Positions 22,739 to 29,791 of a stretch of DNA of 42,529 nucleotides are shown here, in pieces; position 1 is the first letter of the stretch; each line of letters begins with the position of its first letter. A program made the position numbers and the translations under genes. The notes beneath the pieces are model-generated. The model had not been told where the DNA came from and ran no database searches. It saw only the letters and a program-made list of their open reading frames with translations. Origin of the DNA: Acetothermia bacterium 64_32 (GTDB taxonomy: Bacteria; Bipolaricaulota; Bipolaricaulia; Bipolaricaulales; Bipolaricaulaceae); assembly GCA_001508155.1 (NCBI GenBank), contig LGFI01000018.1:1-42529 (forward strand), in the 5' to 3' direction.

Positions 22739-23848
22739 TCAGATCCTCTCGATGGCGTCGAATCCCAGGCGCACCGGGGTCTCCCGGCCGAAGATCTTGA
22801 CGGACACCACCACTTCTTCCGCTTCCTTGTCGATCTCCTTGATCTCACCGGTGAAGTCAGCAAACGGCCCCTCCACGATCTGAACCACCTCGCCCACCTC
22901 GAACTCCACCTCCACCTTGGGGGCCTTGGCCTTGGGCTCGGCGGTCGGCACCTCCTCCAGCCCGGCCTTGCGCTGGATGAACGCCATCTCCTTGCCCTCT
23001 ATGGGGATGGGGCGGGACCTGGAGCCGACGAACCTCACCGAACCCTCAAGCCCCCGCAGGAGCTCGAACATCTGTTCCTCGTCCAGGCCCATCTTGGCGA
23101 ACACGTATCCTGGGATTAGCCGCCTTTTCTCGATCCGCTGGACCGTGACCACCCGCTTGTCCTTGTACTCCTTAACCTTGACCAGCCCGGTGGCCCGGGA
23201 GTAGATCTTGTGTTCCCTCTCGATCTCAGCCCCCGCGGGCAGCCTCTGCCCCTCTCGCAGCCGGGCCGGCAGGTAGACCTCGGGGATGATGCGCCTTTGC
23301 TGGCTGCCGTCGTCATAGCGCAGGGTCAGGCGGCGCACCCGCTCCCTGGCCACGATCTGCCCCTTGACGTCGATCAGGTACCGCTCGTCCGCATCCGGGG
23401 TGATGGGGATCCCAGGTCGAACACGCTCCCCCACCCGGATGTCCCTACGCAGCCCCTTCTCCTGGGGCACCAGGTACTCCACCTCCGCCCGGTTGGTGAG
23501 CTCCACCACCACCCGCCACAGCGGCTCCACCTTCTCCACCAAGGCGGGCTGCTCAAGGTGCCGGGGGGCGCGGCGGGCGATGAGGTCACCCCGCACCACC
23601 CGCTCGTTGGTCTTCACAAACAGGTCGTATTCATAGGGGATCCAGTACTCACTGGAACGCCCCCTGCGGGAACGGGAGGTGATCACCTCCTCCACCGGGA
23701 CGAAGAAGTACTCCACCTCCCCATTTGTCCTGATGGGCTCGAAATGCCCCTCCCAGCCGAGCTTGCGTACCCTCTCCTCAAGCTGGCGCTTCACGCGAAG
23801 CTCGGAGCCCGCATAGGTCTGAATGGCGTACCACTTCTTACGCTGCAT
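22739..23848 (-). CDS. nusG: transcription factor NusG with a large insert domain
   Basis: NusG binds RNA polymerase and couples it to Rho or the ribosome. This copy has 369 residues, twice the usual length. The N-terminal NGN domain is split: residues 1 to about 52 (KWYAIQTYAGSE) and about 234-300 (KRRLIPGYVFAKM, VRFVG). The KOW domain is at about 315-369 (FEVGEVVQIVEGPFADFTG). An insert of roughly 180 residues (about 53-233) interrupts the NGN domain, as in Thermotoga maritima NusG, whose extra domain II is known. The insert repeats a short turn motif three times (NERVVRGDLI, GERVRPGIPI, EGQRLPAGAEI), as in barrel-sandwich hybrid folds. It sits between secE and rplK in the usual order, so it is the main NusG and not a paralogue. 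Confidence 0.95.
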   Translation of the reverse strand: MQRKKWYAIQTYAGSELRVKRQLEERVRKLGWEGHFEPIRTNGEVEYFFVPVEEVITSRSRRGRSSEYWIPYEYDLFVKTNERVVRGDLIARRAPRHLEQPALVEKVEPLWRVVVELTNRAEVEYLVPQEKGLRRDIRVGERVRPGIPITPDADERYLIDVKGQIVARERVRRLTLRYDDGSQQRRIIPEVYLPARLREGQRLPAGAEIEREHKIYSRATGLVKVKEYKDKRVVTVQRIEKRRLIPGYVFAKMGLDEEQMFELLRGLEGSVRFVGSRSRPIPIEGKEMAFIQRKAGLEEVPTAEPKAKAPKVEVEFEVGEVVQIVEGPFADFTGEIKEIDKEAEEVVVSVKIFGRETPVRLGFDAIERI

Positions 23849-23860
23849 GCAAGTCCAACC

Positions 23861-24046
23861 CTACCCGATGAGGAGGCGCAAGATCTGCTGGACAACGGCG
23901 TCCACCAGCCCCAGGTACAGGCCCAGCACCACCACCATGAGCAGGATGAGCACGGTGAAGGTGATGACCTCCCGACGGGACGGCCAGCTCACCCGCTGCA
24001 CCTCTGCCCGGACGGACGCCAGATATCTGCGAATCCTCTCTATCAT
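23861..24046 (-). CDS. secE: preprotein translocase subunit SecE
   Basis: A 61-residue inner-membrane protein that clamps the SecY channel. It has the short single-span form: an amphipathic N-terminal helix with the conserved VRAEVQRVSWPSRREV (about 12-27) followed by one transmembrane segment (about 28-50, FTVLILLMVVVLGLYLGL). It lies between tRNA-Trp and nusG, the standard arrangement. The ATG at 24046 is preceded by the ribosome site AGGAGGC. Its stop is 12 bases before the nusG ATG, consistent with cotranscription. Confidence 0.95.
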   Translation of the reverse strand: MIERIRRYLASVRAEVQRVSWPSRREVITFTVLILLMVVVLGLYLGLVDAVVQQILRLLIG

Positions 24047-24067
24047 GCCTCCTACCTATCTTCTTGC

Positions 24068-24143
24068 TGGCAGGCCCGGGAGGACTCGAACCCCCAACCT
24101 GCGGATTTGGAGTCCGCCGCTCTGCCAATTGAGCTACGGGCCT
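24068..24143 (-). tRNA. tRNA-Trp (anticodon CCA)
   Basis: The minus strand folds into a full cloverleaf. The acceptor AGGCCCG pairs with CGGGCCT, the anticodon stem GCGGA/TCCGC encloses loop CTCCAAA, and the T-loop is TTCGAGT. The discriminator base is G and CCA is encoded in the DNA. It lies between rpmG and secE, as in many bacteria. Confidence 0.97.
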
Positions 24144-24199
24144 AGCCCAGACGCCCCGCAACTATAACCGACATCCTAGGGCGGACACAAGGGAGCCTC

Positions 24200-24361
24200 T
24201 TATGCCTCCTTGTGCAGGGTATGCCGCCTGCACCACTTGCAGTACTTGTTCAGGGAGAGCTTCTCCCTGGTGTTGTTACGGTTCCGACGGGTATGATAGT
24301 TCCGCCTCCCGCACTCGGAACAGGCCAAGGTAACGTGTAGTACAATGTCTTTTTTCGCCAT
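24200..24361 (-). CDS. rpmG: 50S ribosomal protein L33
   Basis: A 53-residue ribosomal protein. The sequence begins [20 protein letters not shown] and ends with [15 protein letters not shown], so both CxxC pairs of the zinc-binding form (CSEC at 14-17 and CKWC at 41-44) are present, together with the family [10 protein letters not shown] and KLSLNKYC. The zinc-binding form suggests no zinc-free paralogue is needed. It starts one base after the tuf stop and precedes tRNA-Trp by 56 bases, matching the tuf-rpmG-tRNA-Trp-secE order of many bacteria. Confidence 0.96.
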   Translation of the reverse strand: MAKKDIVLHVTLACSECGRRNYHTRRNRNNTREKLSLNKYCKWCRRHTLHKEA

Positions 24362-24362
24362 A

Positions 24363-25577
24363 TCACTTCAGGATCTTGGTCACCACCCCGGCGCCCACGG
24401 TGCGGCCCCCCTCGCGGATGGCGAACCGCAGCCCCTCCTCCATGGCGATGTGCTTTAGGAGCTTGCAGTTAAGGTTATCCACGTTGTCCCCGGGCATGAC
24501 CATCTCCACCCCTTCGGGCAGGACGATCTCGCCCGTCACGTCGGTGGTGCGGAAGTAGAACTGTGGTTTGTAGCCGGTGAAGAACGGGGTATGTCGGCCG
24601 CCCTCCTCCTTGGAGAGCACGTACACCTGGGCCAGGAACTCGGTGTGCGGGGTGATGGACCCGGGCGCGGCCAGGACCTGTCCCCGCTCCACCTCGTCCT
24701 TCTCGATCCCCCTGAGGAGCACCCCCACGTTGTCGCCGGCGATGGCCTCGTCCAGGGTCTTGTTGAACATCTCCAGGCTCGTGGCCACGGTCTTTCGGAT
24801 CTCGTCGGTGAGCCCCACGATCTCCACCTCTTCCCCGGGCCTGAGGCGCCCCCGCTCCACCCGGCCGGTGACCACGGTCCCGCGCCCCTTTATGGAGAAG
24901 ATGTCCTCGATGGGCATGAGGAAGGGCTTGTCCTCCTCCCGTTTGGGGAGGGGGATGTAGCTGTCCACCGCCTCCACCAGCTCCAGGATGGGCTTTACGG
25001 CCGGGTCATCCGGGGAAGAGGCCTGCAGGGCCTTCAGGGCCGACCCCCGGATCACCGGGATCTCGTCCCCGGGGAACCCGTATTCGGAGAGGAGCTCCCT
25101 CACCTCCATCTCCACCAGGTCCACCAGTTCTGGGTCGTCCACCATGTCCACCTTGTTCAGGAACACCACGATGGCCGGCACGTTCACCTGGCGGGCAAGG
25201 AGCACGTGCTCCCGGGTCTGGGGCATGGGGCCGTCGGCCGCCGAAACCACCAGGATGGCCCCGTCCATCTGGGCGGCCCCGGTGATCATGTTCTTGATGT
25301 AGTCGGCGTGGCCAGGGCAGTCGATGTGTGCATAATGCCTGTTTTCTGTCTCGTACTCCACGTGTGCCACGTTAACCGTCAGGATCTTGGTCTCATCCCG
25401 CCGAAACAGCTTAGCGTCGGCCTTGGCCACCTCCTCATAGGACCGCTCCTTGGCCAGGCCCTTCCAGGCCAGTACCTTGGTGATGGCCGAAGTCAACGTG
25501 GTCTTCCCGTGGTCGATGTGGCCGATGGTGCCCACGTTCAGATGCGGCTTGGTCCGTACAAATTGTTCCTTTGCCAT
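24363..25577 (-). CDS. tuf: elongation factor Tu
   Basis: A 404-residue GTPase that carries aminoacyl-tRNA to the ribosome. G motifs: GHIDHGKT (G1; Ile where Val is usual), the switch [10 protein letters not shown], and NKVDMVDD (G4). Domain 2 ([24 protein letters not shown]) and domain 3 (tRNA contact, [24 protein letters not shown]) are complete, by start and length. The ATG at 25577 begins [20 protein letters not shown] and follows a strong ribosome site (AAGGAGGTTGGAGG); in-frame codons upstream to 25631 are not part of the gene. It lies directly downstream of a tRNA-Thr/Tyr/Thr cluster, like tufB of E. coli. Confidence 0.98.
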   Translation of the reverse strand: MAKEQFVRTKPHLNVGTIGHIDHGKTTLTSAITKVLAWKGLAKERSYEEVAKADAKLFRRDETKILTVNVAHVEYETENRHYAHIDCPGHADYIKNMITGAAQMDGAILVVSAADGPMPQTREHVLLARQVNVPAIVVFLNKVDMVDDPELVDLVEMEVRELLSEYGFPGDEIPVIRGSALKALQASSPDDPAVKPILELVEAVDSYIPLPKREEDKPFLMPIEDIFSIKGRGTVVTGRVERGRLRPGEEVEIVGLTDEIRKTVATSLEMFNKTLDEAIAGDNVGVLLRGIEKDEVERGQVLAAPGSITPHTEFLAQVYVLSKEEGGRHTPFFTGYKPQFYFRTTDVTGEIVLPEGVEMVMPGDNVDNLNCKLLKHIAMEEGLRFAIREGGRTVGAGVVTKILK

Positions 25578-25632
25578 CCTCCAACCTCCTTCAAGGTGTG
25601 ATGTCAGGGGAATTGGCCACACCCCTTCCACC

Positions 25633-25708
25633 TGGAGCCCGCGGTCGGAGTCGAACCGACGACCTTCCCATTACCAGCGGGATGCTCTGCCTACTGAGCT
25701 ACACGGGC
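25633..25708 (-). tRNA. tRNA-Thr (anticodon GGT)
   Basis: Acceptor GCCCGTG pairs with CGCGGGC (one G-T pair), the anticodon stem TCCCG/TGGGA encloses loop CTGGTAA, and the T-arm loop is TTCGACT. The discriminator is T and CCA is encoded. It is the tRNA nearest tuf, the position of thrT in E. coli. Confidence 0.96.
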
Positions 25709-25751
25709 TCGCCTGCAAGTTTAACCCCTTGTCCCTTCCGGGCAAGGGCCC

Positions 25752-25838
25752 TGGTGGAGGGGGAGGGATTCGAACCCCCGAAGGCCTAAAGCCGCCGGGT
25801 TTACAGCCCGGTGCGTTTGGCCGCTTCGCTACCCCTCC
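25752..25838 (-). tRNA. tRNA-Tyr (anticodon GTA)
   Basis: A class II tRNA of 87 bases with a long variable arm. Acceptor GGAGGGG pairs with CCCCTCC, the anticodon stem is CGGGC/ACCCG-like around loop CTGTAAA, and CCA is encoded. It lies between the two tRNA-Thr genes, the position of tyrU in E. coli. Confidence 0.96.
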
Positions 25839-25868
25839 AGGCTACCCCGCAGAAGCCTTGGCCACGCA

Positions 25869-25917
25869 GGGACCCCTATTTTACGGGGTCCCCAAAGGAC
25901 CGCCAGGGCCTTTGGGG
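25869..25917 (-). other. two overlapping hairpins between tRNA-Thr(TGT) and tRNA-Tyr
   Basis: GGGACCCC (25869-25876) pairs with GGGGTCCC (25885-25892), and CCCCAAAGG (25890-25898) pairs with CCTTTGGGG (25909-25917). The two stems share bases 25890-25892, so they compete at their junction. They may be processing or attenuation signals of the tRNA transcript. No T-run follows on the minus strand. Confidence 0.45.
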
Positions 25918-25923
25918 CAACTA

Positions 25924-25996
25924 AGCCAGTGGCCCGACTCGAACGGGCAACCCTCCGCTTACAAGGCGGATGCTCTACCGCTTGAGCTACACTGGC
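25924..25996 (-). tRNA. tRNA-Thr (anticodon TGT)
   Basis: Acceptor GCCAGTG pairs with CACTGGC, the anticodon stem TCCGC/GCGGA encloses loop CTTGTAA, and the T-loop is TTCGAGT. The discriminator is T. CCA is not encoded (TAG follows), unlike the two tRNAs downstream. It is the first gene of the tRNA-tuf transcript, the position of thrU in E. coli. Confidence 0.96.
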
Positions 25997-26006
25997 CGAC
26001 AGATAA

Positions 26007-26034
26007 ATTTTATTTTGCCCCCTACCTTTGTCAA
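26007..26034 (-). promoter_or_regulatory. promoter of the tRNA-tuf cluster
   Basis: On the minus strand a perfect TTGACA (26029-26034) is followed after 16 bases by TAAAAT (26007-26012). The start would fall a few bases before tRNA-Thr(TGT). It is divergent from the M1 peptidase gene. Confidence 0.75.
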
Positions 26035-26042
26035 ACCAGCAG

Positions 26043-26070
26043 CCCCGGGCTTTTATAATAAAGCCTGGGG
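26043..26070 (+). promoter_or_regulatory. -10 box inside a palindrome upstream of the M1 peptidase gene
   Basis: A consensus TATAAT (26054-26059) is the exact loop of an inverted repeat: CCCC-G-GGCTTT on the left, AAAGCC-T-GGGG on the right. The best -35 is TTGTCA (26028-26033), 20 bases away, a long spacing that may call for an activator. The palindrome could be an operator or a terminator-like fold. Confidence 0.5.
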
Positions 26071-26095
26071 AGAGGGCAAAACCAAAAAGGAGGCC

Positions 26096-28784
26096 ATGAA
26101 CAGGTCAGCCGCCCTTGTCAGCACGTTCTCGATCGCCATGGCCATGGTACAGGCCCTGGCCGGCGGCATGCCCATCAGACCCCACTATGATATCAAAGTT
26201 CGATTGGACACCGAAAACCATGTGCTCCTTGGAGAGGAAAGCATCAGTTTCAAGAATGACAGCGGAGGCGCCCTGGACATCTGCCTGGAGCATCTATGCC
26301 CGGGAGAAGGGGATGGACGGCTATGATCTGGTATTCCCAAACGGGCCGGACAGCGGCTATGTGGCCGTTGAGGAGCTAAGGCTAAACGGCGCAGTCCATG
26401 AGTATTCCATCGACGATACGATCCTGGAGGTAATCCCCGAGGGACCGCTGCCTTCAGGCGTCCCGATCGAGCTTCACATCAAGTTCCGCGTAAAGATACC
26501 AAATGCTATATCGCGCTTTGGCCACGACAAGGGGAATTACTACATCTCGTGGTGGTACCCTCGGCTTGCGGCCCACGATGAGGAGGGCTGGCACCCCTGT
26601 CAAGCACATGGCACCTTCCCCGACGAGCCCTATGGGAACTTCGCCTCCTACTGGGTAGAGATCACCGTACCGCAGGGGATGGTGGTGGGGGCCACGGGAG
26701 CCCTCAAGGCCTCCGTGGAAAACCCCGACGGCACCAAGACGCTGATCTACACCGCGGAGAACGTTCACGACTTCGCTTGGGTGGCCGACCGGCGCTACAG
26801 GGTCCAAACCACTTCCTGGAACGGGATCACCATCCGCTCCCTCTATTTTCCCGAGGACGAGGATGCGGGAAGGAGGGCGGCGCGATACGCCGAAGCCGCC
26901 ATCTCCTACTTCAGCGAGCGTTACGGGGATTACCCCTATGGGGACTTCACCGTGGCCGAGACCCGGATGATGGGAGGGGCCATGGAGTACCCCCAGCTCA
27001 TCATGGTCACCTACCAGCTTTACCGGTTGCCCAGGTTCTTGACGCTCCTTGACGAGGTGATCGCCCATGAGACCTCCCACCAGTGGTTCTACGGGATGCT
27101 GTTGAACGATCAGACAAACGAGGCCTGGCTTGATGAGGGCTTTGCCACCTTCTCCGAGATCAGCTACATGGAATACAAATACGGAAGGGATGGGAACATG
27201 TTCGACCCCTCCGAGCTTGAGAGGATCCCGGTCATCGGCCCGTTCCTTGTGGGGACCGGGGCGGTGGGGGCCCTCCCGGCCGTGCGGGAGCAGGTGCTGA
27301 TGGGGCCGTATATCGCGGCCGCTAGCATGGGGACGGAGGAGGCGCTGCTCACCCCGCGCGAGGAGATCAGCCCTGGCCACGAGCCGCTTTTCTACCAGCG
27401 CGGCGCGCTTACGCTGTTCGCCCTCCAGTACCTGGTGGGCGAGGAGACCTTTGAGGGGATCCTTCGCACCTACGTAGACCGGTACCGGTTCAAACGCGTG
27501 ACCACCGAGGACTTCATCGAGGTGGCCGAGGAGGTAAGCGGCCAGGACCTGGGATGGTTCTTCGATGGATGGCTCCGCTCCACCGAACATCTGGACTACG
27601 TGCTTGAGGGGGTATCCACTCATAAGGTCGGGGAAAAGTTCGTCACCCGGGTGGCCGTCCGCAACGCGGGCGGGCTCCGAATGCCCGTGGACGTCCAGGT
27701 GACCCTGACGGATGGGGAGAAGATCACAAGGCGTTTCTGGCCGCTTGACCGCCGGGGGACGCTCACCTTCGTCACCGATAGGCCGGTGAACTCCGCGGTG
27801 ATAGACCCCGAGAAGGTCCTCCCCGATCTTGACAGATCGAACAACGAGTCCCTCCCTCAGTTCAGCCTCTCCCCACTCATCGCCCACGGGACAGGGGATG
27901 AGGACGGCCTCATCCTCGGGCTGGGCTTTCAGTCCTCCGATGGCCGAGCAGGCGGCCAGCTCGGCTACGCCACAAGAGGTCGAAAACCCGTGTACCTTCT
28001 GACCCTCGTTTCATCCCCCTGGACAGAGGCAGGGAGGCTAGCGGGGAGGGGAAGGGGCTTTGGTCTTCGCTTTGACCTCGCAGACGACGGGCATGTCTTC
28101 TCGGCAGCGCTTAACGCCGGTCATCACTTCTCCCTTTGGATGTCTGACTCAGTTAAATGGTTTAATTATGTTGCTATACAACCGTCCTATGTGAACCTCT
28201 ATGATGTCTGTGGCGATCGAGGTATGGTAAGTTGGGTAGAGCTGGATGGGGGGTTCACCCTGGAGGGGAAGGGAGGTTGGCGAGCTTCCCTTGAACTCAA
28301 TTACCAGGGATCACTTGCTCTGAGGAGCGACTTTCGTTTTGAAAGATGTTCCCTTGAGCTGCGGCTGAGGCAGCGCATCCTTTGGCGTACGCACCTCAAC
28401 GGGCGGCTGTTTTGGGGGGCACTTGAGGGGGAGCCGCCGGACGGGGAAGGGCGGTTTGACATCCAGAGGGACGCGGGCTTCCGCACATTTGCCCGTGAGG
28501 ATGAACGCGTGGTGGCCCTGAACCTCGCCTTCCACTTGCCCATCCAGCGGCTCAACTTGATCGACCTCGGGCCGATCCCGATCTCCTTTGGCCTTAACAT
28601 CTTCGGCAACCTGGGATGGTTTGGCCCGGGGCTGGGTGTCATGCGCGCAGAGGTGGGATGGGGCCTGACCTGTGGCCCTTATGACTCCGGCCCCCTCCTC
28701 CGGCTGGAGCAGGTGCTCTGGGTGAACACGGAGGAAGACGGAGGGGGGAGGAGGTTCTGCATAGGGATCGACATGGGGATTTAG
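26096..28784 (+). pseudogene. M1 family metallopeptidase with C-terminal barrel-like region, frameshifted
   Basis: The protein begins in one frame at the ATG at 26096 (after AAGGAGG) with a signal peptide and MPIRPHYDIKVRLD, the usual M1 N-domain. Near 26290-26326 the coding continues one frame over (YAREKGMDGYDL), while the first frame stops at 26324-26326. After the shift the gene is intact: the exopeptidase motif GGAMEY, zinc site HETSH (27066-27080) and the Glu of LDEGF 18 residues on. The catalytic part ends near 27840. The remaining 300 residues are strand-rich, with alternating patterns like an outer-membrane barrel, ending FCIGIDMGI. It is probably a periplasmic or surface zinc aminopeptidase. 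The shift may be a real mutation, a sequencing error or recoding; otherwise the gene looks well preserved. Confidence 0.7.
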
Positions 28785-28810
28785 CGTGATGTCAGGCGGG
28801 ACCTGGATTT

Positions 28811-28828
28811 GCCCTCAAGGCAGAGGGC
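28811..28828. terminator. weak hairpin between convergent genes
   Basis: GCCCTC (28811-28816) pairs with GAGGGC (28823-28828) between the M1 gene end and the convergent yjbQ end. No T-run follows on either strand, so a terminator role is only suggested by position. Confidence 0.3.
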
Positions 28829-28829
28829 C

Positions 28830-29237
28830 TCACCGTGCGGCCAGGGGGTAGACCCAGACCGAGCGGCGGCGGGGGCCGTCGAACTCGCATAGGTACACCC
28901 CCTGCCAGGTGCCCAGGGAAAGCCTCCCCCCCTCCACCGGGAGCAGGAGCGTCGGCCCCAAGAGGGCGGCCCGGAGATGGGCCGGGGAGTTCCCCTCCCC
29001 GTGCCGGAACGGGATCCTTGGCACCAAGGCGGAGAGGGCGCTCGAGACATCCTCCCGCACGTCCGGGTCGGCCGCCTCGTTCACCGTGAGGGCGCAGGTG
29101 GTGTGGGGACAGAAAAGCACCACAAACCCATCCTCGATCCCCAGCTCCCGCACCGCCCCTTGCACCTTGTCCGTCACGTCCAGGATCTCCTCTGGGGAGC
29201 GGGTGCTCACCTGGAAGGCGACCCGGCGAGGGCTCAT
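28830..29237 (-). CDS. YjbQ family protein (UPF0047)
   Basis: A 135-residue small enzyme of the YjbQ/UPF0047 family, whose members have been credited with a secondary thiamine-phosphate synthase activity; the true role is debated. Family motifs present: FCPHTTCALTVNE (about 43-55), RHGEGNSPAHL with a metal-binding type His and Glu, LGTWQGVYLCEFDGPRRR near the C-terminus. The real start is the ATG at 29237, overlapping the CBS gene stop as ATGA, although the frame stays open far upstream. It is the last gene of the EF-G-like/CBS/YjbQ run. With a thiamine salvage operon in the same window, a thiamine link is possible but not shown. Confidence 0.88.
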   Translation of the reverse strand: MSPRRVAFQVSTRSPEEILDVTDKVQGAVRELGIEDGFVVLFCPHTTCALTVNEAADPDVREDVSSALSALVPRIPFRHGEGNSPAHLRAALLGPTLLLPVEGGRLSLGTWQGVYLCEFDGPRRRSVWVYPLAAR

Positions 29238-29791
29238 CCCAAGGCCTCCTCGAGCTGGGAGAGGAGTTGTTCCCTGTCTTCCAGCCCCTTTATGTGGAAG
29301 ATGACCTCCTCGTCCCCCCCGCGGATGACCGCCACCAGCTCCAGGTCGTTTTTGGCCAATACCTCCAGGGCCCGGTAGACCTCGGAGGGGTGGGAGAGCT
29401 TGATGCGGATCCTCACCCCCTCCTCCCCGAAGCCGGCCATCTCCGCCAGGGCCCTGAGCACCCCCCCGCGGGTGATGACCCCCACCAGCCGCCCCTCTTC
29501 CACCACCGGCAGGAGCAGGTGCCGCTCCCCCAAGAGCACCACCGCCCGCTCCATGGGGTCGTCCGGGGACAGGGTGACGCTGGGGGGGGCAGCTAGCTTC
29601 CCGCTGGGCAGGGAGGGATCCGGGGCCGAGGAAATGGCCTTGCGGGTGAGGAACCCCACCAGCTTCCCCTCCCCATCCACCACGTACACGATGGCCAGGC
29701 CGTGTTCTTCGGCGAGCTTTCCCGCCTCCTCCACCGGGGCCATGGCCCCCACGGTGGGGGGATCGGCCACCATCCACTCCCTAACCCGCAT
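29234..29791 (-). CDS. CBS-pair protein with C-terminal ACT-like domain
   Basis: A 185-residue cytosolic protein with two CBS motifs: residues 1 to about 55 (MRVREWMVADPPTVG, then YVVDGEGKLVGFLTRKA) and about 65-120 (PVVEEGRLVGVITRGGVL). The last 60 residues (VRIRIKLSHPSEVYRALEVL) look like an ACT-type regulatory domain, as in AcuB proteins. CBS pairs usually bind adenosine nucleotides and sense energy state; the regulated partner is unknown. The ATG at 29791 overlaps the end of the EF-G-like gene, with AAAAGG as ribosome site, so translation is coupled. Conservation of this gene order could be tested in relatives. Confidence 0.82.
   Translation of the reverse strand: MRVREWMVADPPTVGAMAPVEEAGKLAEEHGLAIVYVVDGEGKLVGFLTRKAISSAPDPSLPSGKLAAPPSVTLSPDDPMERAVVLLGERHLLLPVVEEGRLVGVITRGGVLRALAEMAGFGEEGVRIRIKLSHPSEVYRALEVLAKNDLELVAVIRGGDEEVIFHIKGLEDREQLLSQLEEALG

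Noticed and set aside
25578-25631. N-terminal extension of EF-Tu from an in-frame start at 25631
   Set aside because: The standard [20 protein letters not shown] start at 25577 has a strong ribosome site; the extension overlaps the tRNA-Thr 3' flank.
25709-25751. A remnant of tRNA-Gly between Tyr and Thr(GGT)
   Set aside because: Only 43 bases, with no T-arm or acceptor remnant visible.
26300-26330. Programmed +1 frameshift of the prfB type in the M1 gene
   Set aside because: The slip codon is CTA rather than CTT and the purine-rich stretch is too far upstream; mutation or sequencing error is more likely, though not excluded.
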